A DNA stretch of 56,120 bases from SVQP01 sp045594705 (GTDB lineage Bacteria > Bacillota > Clostridia > Oscillospirales > CAG-272), in NCBI GenBank assembly GCA_045594705.1, contig JAZNZB010000098.1, forward strand, positions 1 to 56,120. Direction: 5' to 3'. The notes below the pieces were generated by a model. It was not told where the DNA came from. It made no database searches and worked only from the letters and a program-made list of their open reading frames with translations. Below are positions 31,084-39,469 of this stretch, piece by piece (the stretch's first letter is position 1; every line of letters starts with the position of its first letter). The position numbers and the translations under genes are program-made.

Positions 31084-31452
31084 TTACTTCTTCTTGTTCG
31101 CAATGGTCTTTGCGGGACCTTTTCTGGTTCTTGCGTTAGTCTTGGTTCTCTGTCCTCTTACGGGCAAACCCTTTCTGTGTCTGACACCACGGTAGCAGTT
31201 GATTTCTACCATGTTCTTGATGTTCATGGCAACTTCACGACGAAGGTCACCCTCTCCAGTGTAGAAGTTTCCGATTTCGTCACGCAGCTTTGCAATGTCT
31301 TCTTCGGTCAGATCCTTTGCGCGGATTGCGGGATCAATGCCGGTCTTTGTGAGGATATCTGTTGCGCTCTTACGACCAATACCGTAAATGTAGGTAAGGG
31401 CGATATCTACGCGCTTGTTGTTGGGAATATCAACACCAGCTATACGAGCCAT
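31084..31452 (-). CDS. rpsM: 30S ribosomal protein S13
   Basis: This 122-residue protein starts MARIAGVDIPNNKRV and has a C-terminal GVRHRKGLPVRGQRTKTNAR, diagnostic for S13. It contacts tRNA and the large subunit in the 30S head. Confidence 0.96.
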   Translation of the reverse strand: MARIAGVDIPNNKRVDIALTYIYGIGRKSATDILTKTGIDPAIRAKDLTEEDIAKLRDEIGNFYTGEGDLRREVAMNIKNMVEINCYRGVRHRKGLPVRGQRTKTNARTRKGPAKTIANKKK

Positions 31453-31505
31453 TCTTGTTCACCTCTTTGTTTGGTTTAGTTGTTTGTTTGTCGTGGTACT
31501 CGAGA

Positions 31506-31619
31506 TTAACCCTGCTTCTGCTTGTGCTTGGGGTTCTCGCAGATAACCATGACTTTACCTTTTCTCTTGATGATCTTGCACTTCTCGCAGATCTTCTTAA
31601 CGGACGGTTTAACCTTCAT
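31506..31619 (-). CDS. rpmJ: 50S ribosomal protein L36
   Basis: This 37-residue protein starts MKVKPSVKKICEKCKIIKRK and has the zinc ligands C11, C14, C27 and H32, so it is the zinc-binding form. It lies between infA and rpsM, as in most Firmicutes. Confidence 0.95.
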   Translation of the reverse strand: MKVKPSVKKICEKCKIIKRKGKVMVICENPKHKQKQG

Positions 31620-31660
31620 TACGTTATACCATACCTTTCTTTCGAGTTATTCGTAAAATC

Positions 31661-31879
31661 TTATTTTGCGCGCCATGTGATGCGGCCCTTGTCCAGGTCG
31701 TATACCGAAACCTCGACGGTTACCTTGTCACCGGGCAGAATTCTGATATAGTTCATACGAAGCTTACCGGAAATATGTGCTTTGACGATATGTCCGTTGG
31801 GCAGCTTCACCTTGAAGTTTGCGTTGGGCATTGCTTCTACCACAACACCTTCAAATTCAATAACATCGTCCTTCGACAG
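31661..31879 (-). CDS. infA: Translation initiation factor IF-1, apparent CTG start
   Basis: The recognisable frame from GTG at 31843 gives only 60 residues and lacks the first strand of the OB fold. Extending upstream gives S-K-D-D-V-I-E-F-E-G-V, which matches normal IF-1 N-termini and restores exactly 72 residues, but the codon at the Met position is CTG (31879-31877). AAGGAGG lies 7 bases before that CTG; two ATT codons stand just before it. No ATG, GTG or TTG is available at the right place. IF-1 binds the 30S A site during initiation. The RMNYIRILPGDKVTVE core is intact. Confidence 0.85.
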   Translation of the reverse strand: MSKDDVIEFEGVVVEAMPNANFKVKLPNGHIVKAHISGKLRMNYIRILPGDKVTVEVSVYDLDKGRITWRAK

Positions 31880-31926
31880 AATAATCCCTCCTTACTTGCT
31901 TGTAACTGTCTGCATAAAACTTGTAA

Positions 31927-32688
31927 TTAAAACTCAGAGTCGATCAGCGTCAGATTCAGCACGCCGTCATCGGTCATTGCCACGGTGTTTTCGTAATGCG
32001 CCGACAGTTTTCTGTCAGCCGTTACTACCGTCCAGCCGTCGGCCAGCTCTCTGACCTCAAAGGTACCTGCGTTGACCATCGGTTCGATAGCCAACACCAT
32101 ACCCGAGCAGATGCGTACGCCTCGTCCGGGAGTTCCGTAGTTAGGTACGTCGGGAGCCTCGTGCACTTCTTTGCCGATACCGTGTCCGATATACTTACGT
32201 ACGGTGGAAAATCCGTTTGCCTTGACGTGCGTGTCAATCGCGGAGCCGACATCACCAAGGCGATTGCCCTGCTGCATCTGTGCAACGCCTGCAAAGAAGC
32301 TCTCTCTTGTGACCTCGATCAGCTTGAGAGCCTCATCGCTTACCTTTCCTACCGGAATGGTTCTTGCGCTGTCTCCGTGATAGCCCTTGTAATGTGCACC
32401 AAGGTCGATCTTGACAATATCACCCTCGCGCAGGATTCTCTTCTTGGAAGGAATCCCATGGATGACCTCGTCGTTGATGCTGATGCACGCGCTTCCGGGA
32501 AAGCCGTACAGCCCCAGGAAGGAGGGCTTAGCCCCCGATTTCTCGATATACTGTCTGATGACTCGGTCGAGCTCGTAGGTACTGACACCTTCGCGGACGT
32601 GCTCACGGGCTACAAGCAAAGCCTCGCCCGTGATACGACCCGCTTCTTTCATGGTCTTGATCTGAGCTGCATTTTTGAGCTGTATCAT
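31927..32688 (-). CDS. map: Methionine aminopeptidase, type I
   Basis: This 253-residue enzyme has the five metal ligands of the family: Asp in VKIDLGA, Asp in HGDSART, His in IGHGIGKEVHE, Glu in LAIEPMV and Glu in YENTVAM. It removes N-terminal methionine from new proteins. The lack of an N-terminal zinc-finger extension makes it type Ia. It lies between adk and infA, the standard order. Confidence 0.95.
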   Translation of the reverse strand: MIQLKNAAQIKTMKEAGRITGEALLVAREHVREGVSTYELDRVIRQYIEKSGAKPSFLGLYGFPGSACISINDEVIHGIPSKKRILREGDIVKIDLGAHYKGYHGDSARTIPVGKVSDEALKLIEVTRESFFAGVAQMQQGNRLGDVGSAIDTHVKANGFSTVRKYIGHGIGKEVHEAPDVPNYGTPGRGVRICSGMVLAIEPMVNAGTFEVRELADGWTVVTADRKLSAHYENTVAMTDDGVLNLTLIDSEF

Positions 32689-32712
32689 ACGATACCTCAG
32701 ATCGACCCGGCG

Positions 32713-33351
32713 TTACGCCTCAAACTTTTCCAGTGCCTTGAACACCAGGGCGGTCGTATCAGCGACCTCCTCCTGGCCTTCTACGGTGAGCAGGATTCCC
32801 TTCTCAGCGTAGAATTCCTTCAACGGCTCGGTTTGAGCGTGGAACGTCTTCAGTCTGTTAATTACGGTTTCTGCTGCGTCGTCCGCTCTGGTATAAAGAG
32901 CAGCGCCGCACTTGTCACAAACGTCAGCAGTCTTAGGCGGAATATATACGACGTGGTAGGAAGCACCGCAAGAGCAAACTCTGCGTCCGCTCATACGCTC
33001 AACGATCTTCTCGTCGGCAACCTCGATGCTCAGCACTGCGTCGATACGGACCCCCATATCCTCCAGAGCCTGTGCCTGGGGAATGGAACGGGGGAAGCCG
33101 TCCAGGATAAATCCGTTCTTACATGCGTCTGTCGAAAGATATTCCTTGATAATGCCAATGACAACCTCATCGGGGACCAGCTTGCCGGCCTCAACGTAGC
33201 TCTTGGCAGAGAGACCCAGCTCGGTTCCCGCTTTCATTGCACCGCGCAGAATGTCGCCGGTTGCAATTGCAGGGATATTGAATTTTTCCGAAATTCTCGC
33301 GGATTGGGTACCTTTGCCCGCTCCGGGAGCGCCCATTAAAATCAAATTCAT
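32713..33351 (-). CDS. adk: Adenylate kinase, zinc-LID form
   Basis: This 212-residue enzyme interconverts ATP, AMP and ADP. It has the P-loop GAPGAGKGTQ (8-17) and the AMP-binding LDGFPRS. The LID domain has CSCGASYHVVY...CDKCG, a four-Cys zinc site as in Gram-positive enzymes. I start it at MNLILMG because GGAGG lies 6 bases upstream; the frame continues 27 codons further without a site. Confidence 0.95.
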   Translation of the reverse strand: MNLILMGAPGAGKGTQSARISEKFNIPAIATGDILRGAMKAGTELGLSAKSYVEAGKLVPDEVVIGIIKEYLSTDACKNGFILDGFPRSIPQAQALEDMGVRIDAVLSIEVADEKIVERMSGRRVCSCGASYHVVYIPPKTADVCDKCGAALYTRADDAAETVINRLKTFHAQTEPLKEFYAEKGILLTVEGQEEVADTTALVFKALEKFEA

Positions 33352-33379
33352 GTTGTTCCTCCGGTATGATGCCGTTTGA

Positions 33380-34825
33380 TTAATCAAGGAAGCCCTTATA
33401 GTTTCTAAGGGTGATCTGAGCCTCAAGCTCACGAACAGTTTCCAGTGCTACGCCGACAACGATCAGCAGCGAGGAGCCACTGAATGCCAGCTCGGAGAGT
33501 GCTGCGGACAGCGAGTTAACGCTGCTGCCGAACAGGCTGACGATAACAACCAGCAACAGGGGCAGACCCGAGACCACGCACAGGAACAAGCCGCCGATCA
33601 GGGTGACTCTGTTCAGGATCTTCTTAATATAGTCAACAGTGGGCTTGCCGGGACGAATGCCGGGGATAGAGCCACCGTTGTTTCTGATATTATTCGCTAC
33701 CTCAACAGGGTTGAAGGAGATCATAATATAGAAATAGGAGAATGCGATGATCAATGCAATGAAGATGATCAGATACAAGGGAGAGGTGTAGTTGAGCACA
33801 TCAGTCATCTGCGCAAAGAATTCATTGATTGCCGCGATGACGTCCTTGGCAAAGTACAGCCAATCGCCCTTTTGGGGAACGTAAGTGAAGAATGCTGCGA
33901 CCGTCGCAGGCAGTGCCACGATGGAGTTTGCGAAGATGATGGGCATAACGCCGCTCATGTTCAACTTCAGAGGCAGGCTGGAGGACTGACCGCCGTACAT
34001 CTTACGGCCGACAACTCTCTTTGCGTACTGGATCGGAATTCTTCTCTCAGAGCCCGTGAACCATACCACGAATCCGAACATTGCCAGAATGACTGCTACA
34101 ACAGCAATGTAGATCAGAGCGTAAACGATGCCGGAAACGACAGGCTGCTCGATCTGCTTGGTTGCGAAGTCGCAGATGCTGGGAATGGTGGAGATCAGGT
34201 ACTGGGGTACTCTTGCTACGATGTTAGCGAACAGGATGATCGAGATACCGTTACCGATACCCTTTTCGTTGATCTTCTCTGCCAGCCACATGATCAGCGA
34301 AGCACCTGCGCAGTAGCACAGGATCAGCGTGATACGGCAGAACCATACCTGAGCCATGTTGTCACCAACGTACAGCATGGGAGACTGAACACCGGACTGC
34401 ATGGAGTTCAGATCCCAGTTTTCCAGGTACATGGTGTAACCGTATGCGGTAACCAGTGCCAGAGCAACGGTTACGATACGAGTGATTGCGGTGATCTTTT
34501 TCTTTCCGTTTTCGCCGTCCTTAGCCATTCTCTCCAGCGCAGGAATTGCGATGGTGAGCAGCTGCATTACGATCGATGCCGTAATATAAGGGCTGACGGA
34601 GAGAGCAAACAAGGTTGCTCTGCTGAATGCGTCACCGGAAAGCAGATTGAGATACTGGAACATCGAGCCGTTTGCTGCCGTTTGGAAAGCACCGTAAAGC
34701 TCGTTGCTTACCCAAGGAAGCGGGATGGACGCACCAATGCGGTAAAGGAGTACGATAAGCAATGTGAAGAGAAGCTTGTTTTTAAGCTCCGGGATCTTCC
34801 AAGCATTCTTTAACGTCTGAAACAT
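33380..34825 (-). CDS. secY: Preprotein translocase subunit SecY
   Basis: This 481-residue protein has ten transmembrane helices and starts MFQTLKNAWKIPELKNKLLFT, a typical SecY N-terminus. The SISLPWV-like plug region and the cytoplasmic loops ERRIPIQYAKRVVGRKMYGG and GGSIPGIRPG are present. It is slightly longer than B. subtilis SecY, mainly in the loops after helix 3 and between helices 7 and 8. Two bases separate it from rplO. Confidence 0.96.
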   Translation of the reverse strand: MFQTLKNAWKIPELKNKLLFTLLIVLLYRIGASIPLPWVSNELYGAFQTAANGSMFQYLNLLSGDAFSRATLFALSVSPYITASIVMQLLTIAIPALERMAKDGENGKKKITAITRIVTVALALVTAYGYTMYLENWDLNSMQSGVQSPMLYVGDNMAQVWFCRITLILCYCAGASLIMWLAEKINEKGIGNGISIILFANIVARVPQYLISTIPSICDFATKQIEQPVVSGIVYALIYIAVVAVILAMFGFVVWFTGSERRIPIQYAKRVVGRKMYGGQSSSLPLKLNMSGVMPIIFANSIVALPATVAAFFTYVPQKGDWLYFAKDVIAAINEFFAQMTDVLNYTSPLYLIIFIALIIAFSYFYIMISFNPVEVANNIRNNGGSIPGIRPGKPTVDYIKKILNRVTLIGGLFLCVVSGLPLLLVVIVSLFGSSVNSLSAALSELAFSGSSLLIVVGVALETVRELEAQITLRNYKGFLD

Positions 34826-34827
34826 CC

Positions 34828-35268
34828 TTATACCTCCTCTGCCTGTCCACCTACTGCCTCAATCTTTGCCTTAGCAGTTGCGGAAAAGACTGCCGCTTTT
34901 ACAGTGATCTTCTTAGTAAGTTCGCCGTTGCCCAGAACCTTGAGTCCGTCCAGGGGCTTGCGGATAATCTTTTTGGCGAGAAGTGCATCCATATCAACGA
35001 CTGCGCCGTTCTCGAAAACGTTCAGTGCGTCAACATTGACAATCGCGTAATGCTTTGCGAAATAGTTCTTGAAGCCTCTCTTGGGAAGCTGTCTGTAAAT
35101 GGGGAACTGTCCGCCCTCAAAACCGGTGCGAACACCGCCGCCGGAGCGTGCGTTCTGACCCTTGTGACCCTTACCTGCGGTCTTGCCGTTGCCGGAGCCG
35201 GGACCTCTGCCCTTTCTCCATGCAGCCTTTGCGGAACCTTCAGCGGGTTTCAGATTATGCAGTTTCAT
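34828..35268 (-). CDS. rplO: 50S ribosomal protein L15
   Basis: This 146-residue protein starts MKLHNLKPAEGSAKA and has the Gly-rich GRGPGSGNGKTAGKGHKGQ extension of L15. Standard position before secY. Confidence 0.96.
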   Translation of the reverse strand: MKLHNLKPAEGSAKAAWRKGRGPGSGNGKTAGKGHKGQNARSGGGVRTGFEGGQFPIYRQLPKRGFKNYFAKHYAIVNVDALNVFENGAVVDMDALLAKKIIRKPLDGLKVLGNGELTKKITVKAAVFSATAKAKIEAVGGQAEEV

Positions 35269-35284
35269 TCTCAGTACCTCCTTA

Positions 35285-35464
35285 TCAGTCTTCTACGGTT
35301 TCAACCGAGACAAGGTGAGAAATAACCTTAATCTTGCCTGCCAGAACAGCGTCATCGTTGTGTACGATGAAGTCGCCGATCTTAACAAGACCCAGGGACT
35401 GTGCCGTAGCCTTCTGGTTGGGCTTTGCGGCGATAAGACTCTTAATCAGTGTTACCTTTTTCAT
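35285..35464 (-). CDS. rpmD: 50S ribosomal protein L30
   Basis: This 59-residue protein starts KKVTLIKSLIAAKPNQKATA, typical for L30 (ferredoxin-like fold). It lies between rpsE and rplO. Confidence 0.93.
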   Translation of the reverse strand: MKKVTLIKSLIAAKPNQKATAQSLGLVKIGDFIVHNDDAVLAGKIKVISHLVSVETVED

Positions 35465-35478
35465 CTTAAAGCGCCTCC

Positions 35479-35982
35479 TTAACCCTTAACCTGCTCTACG
35501 GGGATGTCACGGATCTTCGCAACTTCCTCAGCGGAACGCAGTGCCTTCAGACCCTCCATGGTTGCCTTTACAACGTTGGTGGGGTTGTTGGAGCGCAGGC
35601 ACTTTGCACGAATGTTGGAAATACCTGCAGCCTCAAGTACTGCTCTTACCTTGCCACCCGCGATGATACCGGTACCGAGTGCAGCGGGCTTGAGAAGCAC
35701 CTTGCCTGCGCCGAATTCACCGATGACTTCGTGCGGGATTGTTGTACCCTTCAGGGATACAGTGATCATATTCTTCTTAGCGTCTTCGATACCCTTGCGA
35801 ATTGCCTCGGGTACCTCAGCAGCCTTACCAAGACCTACGCCGACGTGACCGTTCTTGTCACCGACTACCATCAGTGCTGCAAATCTTGCAACACGACCAC
35901 CCTTTACAGTCTTGGAAACACGGTTCAGCGCGACGAGCTGTTCTGTCAGATCCAGCTCAGCCGGGTTAATTCTTTGTGCCAT
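35479..35982 (-). CDS. rpsE: 30S ribosomal protein S5
   Basis: This 167-residue protein contains the S5 double-stranded RNA-binding segment VGDKNGHVGVGLGKAAEVPEA and the C-terminal LRSNNPTNVVKATMEGL. It lies near the 16S decoding area. The N-terminus reads RINPAELDLTEQLVALNRVS, as in other Clostridia. Confidence 0.96.
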   Translation of the reverse strand: MAQRINPAELDLTEQLVALNRVSKTVKGGRVARFAALMVVGDKNGHVGVGLGKAAEVPEAIRKGIEDAKKNMITVSLKGTTIPHEVIGEFGAGKVLLKPAALGTGIIAGGKVRAVLEAAGISNIRAKCLRSNNPTNVVKATMEGLKALRSAEEVAKIRDIPVEQVKG

Positions 35983-36052
35983 TTCTGGTTTCCTCCTGAA
36001 TTGTTCAATAAATGTTGAACAGTGTACAAACCGGACTAATCGGGATAACCGA

Positions 36053-36412
36053 TTAGAACTTCAGGCCGCCCTCGCGAGCGCCGTCTGCCAATTCCGATAC
36101 ACGTCCGTGATACAGATAACCGCCTCTGTCGAATACGACTTCGGTGATGCCCTGTGCGACTGCCTTTTCTGCAATCATTTTGCCAACTGCTCTTGCAGCT
36201 GCCTTGTTACCGCCGTTGCCTTCAAAACCGTTACCGTAAGAAGAAGCGGATACCAGTGTTACGCCCGCAACGTCATCAATGATCTGTGCGCTGATGTTTG
36301 CATTGGAGCGATATACTGCCAGACGCGGACGCTCTGCCGTGCCGGAAATCTTAGCTCTGACTCTCTTATGTCTCTTCAGACGAGCCTGGTTAGAATCTTT
36401 TCTGGATACCAT
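36053..36412 (-). CDS. rplR: 50S ribosomal protein L18
   Basis: This 119-residue protein has RLKRHKRVRAKISGTAERPR and the C-terminal FDRGGYLYHGRVSELADGAR, diagnostic for L18, which binds 5S rRNA. A 70-base gap with a small TGTTCAA/TTGAACA hairpin separates it from rpsE. Confidence 0.96.
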   Translation of the reverse strand: MVSRKDSNQARLKRHKRVRAKISGTAERPRLAVYRSNANISAQIIDDVAGVTLVSASSYGNGFEGNGGNKAAARAVGKMIAEKAVAQGITEVVFDRGGYLYHGRVSELADGAREGGLKF

Positions 36413-36432
36413 GTTTACACTCCTCCTTTCAA

Positions 36433-37050
36433 TTACTTACCGGTCTTGCCGACCTTACGACGTACATACTCGTCGATATAACGAACGCCCTTGCCGTGAT
36501 AAGGCTCGGGAGCTCTCAGACCTCTGATAACTGCAGCGGTCTGGCCAACTTCCTGCTTGTTGATGCCCTTTACGATTACGATCATACCGGAGTTGATCTT
36601 CTCTGTGGTCATCTTGTCAATGCCCTGCTTCTTGATCTCGTCATCGGTAGGAACCTCGAGCTTAACGCTGTCGGTCTCAGCGATTACGAACTTGTCCTGA
36701 GGCTGGCCGTTGGGCTTCAGGGAGTGGCCTAAGAACATCTGCAGGTTCTTGCCCTGCTTAACAGCCTTGTAACCAACGCCGATGATCATCAGAACCTTCT
36801 GATAACCCTTGGTAACGCCGACTACCATGTTGTTAATCAGTGCGCGAGTCAGACCATGCAAGCTTCTCTCTTCCTTCTCGTCAGAGTTACGGGTTACAAT
36901 GATCTGGTTGCCCTCGATCGCGATGTTGATCTCGGGTCTGAAGGTTTCGGTCAGGGTTCCCAGAGGGCCCTTTACCGTCAAAGTGTTGCCGTTCAGGGTT
37001 GCAGTGACACCTGCGGGGATCTCAACGGGCATTCTACCAATTCTAGACAT
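36433..37050 (-). CDS. rplF: 50S ribosomal protein L6 with internal insertion
   Basis: This protein starts SRIGRMPVEIPAGVTATLNG and ends YHGKGVRYIDEYVRRKVGKT, as L6 does. At 205 residues it is about 25 longer than usual. The extra sequence lies in the second domain, roughly 110-157, where GHSLKPNGQPQDKF and a DDEIKKQGIDKMTTEK stretch replace the short strand turn of other L6 proteins. Confidence 0.95.
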   Translation of the reverse strand: MSRIGRMPVEIPAGVTATLNGNTLTVKGPLGTLTETFRPEINIAIEGNQIIVTRNSDEKEERSLHGLTRALINNMVVGVTKGYQKVLMIIGVGYKAVKQGKNLQMFLGHSLKPNGQPQDKFVIAETDSVKLEVPTDDEIKKQGIDKMTTEKINSGMIVIVKGINKQEVGQTAAVIRGLRAPEPYHGKGVRYIDEYVRRKVGKTGK

Positions 37051-37071
37051 ATCGTTTACCTCCCGTTTCGA

Positions 37072-37470
37072 TTACCAGACAAAGCACAGGACTTCGCCGC
37101 CCACCTTGAGAGCGCGAGCCTTCTTGTCGGTCATAATTCCCTTAGATGTGGAAACGATAGCGATTCCCAGGCCGTTCATTACCTTAGGCATATCCTCGCA
37201 ACCTGCGTAGATACGCAGACCGGGCTTGGATACTCTCTTCAGGCCACGAATAACCTTCTGCTTGTTTCCCTGGTACTTCAGGGTTACGCGAATGGTACCC
37301 TGCTTGCCATCGTCGATTACCTCATAGCTCTTTACGTAGCCTTCTTCAACGAGGATCTGCGCGATAGCCTTCTTCATGTTGGATGCCGGAATGTCCACAG
37401 TGGCGTGCTTTGCGGAGTTCGCATTGCGGATTCTTGTGAGCATATCAGCAATTACGTCAGACATTTGCAT
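37072..37470 (-). CDS. rpsH: 30S ribosomal protein S8
   Basis: This 132-residue protein has DVIADMLTRIRNANSAKH near the start and STSKGIMTDKKARA near the end, both diagnostic for S8, which binds 16S helix 21 and in E. coli represses the spc operon. AGGAGG lies 9 bases before the Met chosen (a second Met is two codons later). The 197-base region upstream is unusually long. Confidence 0.95.
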   Translation of the reverse strand: MQMSDVIADMLTRIRNANSAKHATVDIPASNMKKAIAQILVEEGYVKSYEVIDDGKQGTIRVTLKYQGNKQKVIRGLKRVSKPGLRIYAGCEDMPKVMNGLGIAIVSTSKGIMTDKKARALKVGGEVLCFVW

Positions 37471-37667
37471 TTTTCTTTTCCTCCTGATGCAAGTATTGTT
37501 TTTCTTGCTGCCGGTCTTCCCGGCGGCATATCGGCGGTTAAGTCCAACTCGCCATGCACACCCCACACAGAGTGGGTCGTGTGCACGCTGCAGATTAACT
37601 TCCTGCCGATAGTTGGGGGGTGAGCACCTCCATCGTGAAGGCGCCCGTTATATCAAGGTAAGAGATC
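37471..37667 (-). promoter_or_regulatory. Structured gap between rpsN and rpsH
   Basis: This 197-base non-coding stretch interrupts an otherwise compact operon. On the minus strand TGCACACGACCCAC pairs with GTGGGGTGTGCA around tctgt, a strong hairpin, and a second stem GCCGCCGG/CCGGC lies closer to rpsH. An AGGTG and a GGAGG-like site occur without a useful start codon. It may be an mRNA target for S8 or an RNA-processing site. Confidence 0.45.
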
Positions 37668-37853
37668 TTACCAAGATGCTTTCTTTACGCCCGGAATCTC
37701 GCCCTTGTATGCGAGGTTACGGAAGCAGATACGGCAGATGCCGAACTTGCGGAGGTACGCGTGGGGACGACCGCAGATCTTGCATCTGTTGTAGCGGCGG
37801 GTGGAGAACTTCTGCTCCTTCTGCTGCTTCAGAATCATAGCCTTCTTTGCCAT
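37668..37853 (-). CDS. rpsN: 30S ribosomal protein S14, type Z
   Basis: This 61-residue protein is the short zinc-binding form: CKICGRPH and GICRICFRN provide the four Cys ligands. It starts MAKKAMILKQQK and ends GVKKASW. Standard place after rplE. Confidence 0.96.
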   Translation of the reverse strand: MAKKAMILKQQKEQKFSTRRYNRCKICGRPHAYLRKFGICRICFRNLAYKGEIPGVKKASW

Positions 37854-37871
37854 CTTTGTATACCTCCTTAA

Positions 37872-38411
37872 TTACTTGGAGAACGGAGCGCCCATCAGAG
37901 CGAGCAGTTCTCTTGCTTCGTCGTCGGTCTGTGCCGTGGTAACGAAGCAGATGTCCATACCGCGGATCTTCTCAACCTTATCGTATTCGATTTCGGGGAA
38001 GATCAGCTGCTCCTTCAGACCCAGGGAGTAGTTGCCGCGACCGTCAAATGCGTTGGGGTTGATACCCTTGAAGTCACGAACTCTGGGGAGGGAGAAGTTG
38101 AACAGTCTGTCCATGAATTCGTACATCTTTTCACCGCGCAGAGTAACCTTTGCACCGATCTTCATGCCCTCACGGAGCTTGAAGTTTGCAACCGACTTCT
38201 TTGCATAGGTGGGAACTGCCTTCTGACCTGCGATCAGGGACAGATCGTTGATGACTGCATCAATCACCTTGCTGTTTTCCTTAGCGTCGCCGCAGCCCAC
38301 GTTGATGACGATCTTGTCGATCTTGGGGATCTGCATTACGCTCTTGTAGTTGAACTTGGTCTGAAGTGCGGATACGACTTCGGACTTATAGTAATCTCTT
38401 AATCTTGCCAT
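37872..38411 (-). CDS. rplE: 50S ribosomal protein L5
   Basis: This 179-residue protein has DKIVINVGCGDA, RDFKGINPNAFDGRGNYSLG and a C-terminal FVTTAQTDDEARELL, all diagnostic for L5, which binds 5S rRNA. Confidence 0.97.
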   Translation of the reverse strand: MARLRDYYKSEVVSALQTKFNYKSVMQIPKIDKIVINVGCGDAKENSKVIDAVINDLSLIAGQKAVPTYAKKSVANFKLREGMKIGAKVTLRGEKMYEFMDRLFNFSLPRVRDFKGINPNAFDGRGNYSLGLKEQLIFPEIEYDKVEKIRGMDICFVTTAQTDDEARELLALMGAPFSK

Positions 38412-38426
38412 CGTCTTATCCTCCTA

Positions 38427-38741
38427 TCAGATTTCCTGGCCGCACTTTGCACAAACGCGGACCTTCTTGCCGTCCACAACCTTGTTGTGAACTCTTACGC
38501 CCTTATCGCACTTGGAGCAATACAGAGCTACCTTATCGGAATAGATTGCGCCTTCAGCGTCAACGATGCCACCGGTCTCACCCTGTCTGCGGGGCTTGAC
38601 GTGCTTGTGGATCATATTTGCGCCTTCAACGATAACCTTGCCTTCCTTGGGAGAGCAAGCGATGACCTTGCCCTTAGTGCCCTTGGAATCACCGGAAAGA
38701 ACGACAACGACATCATCTCTTCTAATATTATTGTTTGCCAT
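38427..38741 (-). CDS. rplX: 50S ribosomal protein L24, with C-terminal Cys pairs
   Basis: This 104-residue protein has the KOW motif (VVVLSGDSKGTKGKVIA) and HKHVKPRRQGETGGI. The C-terminal part has CSKC and CAKCG pairs, a zinc-ribbon-like end; these Cys are absent from B. subtilis L24. Confidence 0.95.
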   Translation of the reverse strand: MANNNIRRDDVVVVLSGDSKGTKGKVIACSPKEGKVIVEGANMIHKHVKPRRQGETGGIVDAEGAIYSDKVALYCSKCDKGVRVHNKVVDGKKVRVCAKCGQEI

Positions 38742-38757
38742 TTTTCGTTACCTCCGA

Positions 38758-39126
38758 TTAAAGTACTTCGGGAGCCAGAGACAGGATCTTCAGATAATCC
38801 TTCTCACGGAGCTCTCTTGCAACAGGCCCAAAGATACGGGTACCTCTGGGGGTGTTGTCTTCCTTAATAACAACGGCTGCATTCTCATCAAACTTGATGT
38901 AAGAGCCGTCTGCACGCTTAATGCCGTGCACGCTTCTTACGACGACTGCCTTTACGACGTCGCCCTTCTTTACAACGCCACCGGGAGCTGCCTTCTTAAC
39001 GGCGCAAACGATGACGTCGCCGATGTTTGCATATCTGCGGCCTGTACCACCAAGCACACGAATGCACATCAGCTCCTTGGCGCCGGTATTGTCGGCAACC
39101 TTCAGTAATGTCTGCTGCTGAATCAT
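38758..39126 (-). CDS. rplN: 50S ribosomal protein L14
   Basis: This 122-residue protein starts MIQQQTLLKVADNTGAKEL and ends KILSLAPEVL, diagnostic for L14 at the subunit interface. A 73-base gap separates it from rpsQ. Confidence 0.97.
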   Translation of the reverse strand: MIQQQTLLKVADNTGAKELMCIRVLGGTGRRYANIGDVIVCAVKKAAPGGVVKKGDVVKAVVVRSVHGIKRADGSYIKFDENAAVVIKEDNTPRGTRIFGPVARELREKDYLKILSLAPEVL

Positions 39127-39199
39127 GTTTTTCCTCCTACTGTTTCAATACGCTTCGACGTACCTACTATTCGAATTCTTTTTTTACGTGTGTGTTGGC

Positions 39200-39457
39200 T
39201 TACTTAGCCTTTTCGATGATCTCGACCGTTCTCCATCTCTTGGTCTTAGAGAGGGGTCTGGTCTCCATGATCTTTACCTTATCGCCTACGCCGCATTCCA
39301 GTTCATCGTGAGCGTGAACCTTCAGGGTGCGCTTGATGATCTTACCGTAGACGGGGTGCTTAACGTTGTCTTCGATAGCAACCGTAACGGTCTTTGCCAT
39401 CTTGTCGCTGACAACCATGCCAACTCTGACTTTTCTGAGTGCTCTTTCTTCAGTCAT
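39200..39457 (-). CDS. rpsQ: 30S ribosomal protein S17
   Basis: This 85-residue protein contains RVGMVVSDKMAKTVTVAIED and METRPLSKTKRWR, diagnostic for S17 (OB fold). It follows rpmC by 12 bases. Confidence 0.96.
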   Translation of the reverse strand: MTEERALRKVRVGMVVSDKMAKTVTVAIEDNVKHPVYGKIIKRTLKVHAHDELECGVGDKVKIMETRPLSKTKRWRTVEIIEKAK

Positions 39458-39469
39458 GACTGTCCTCCC

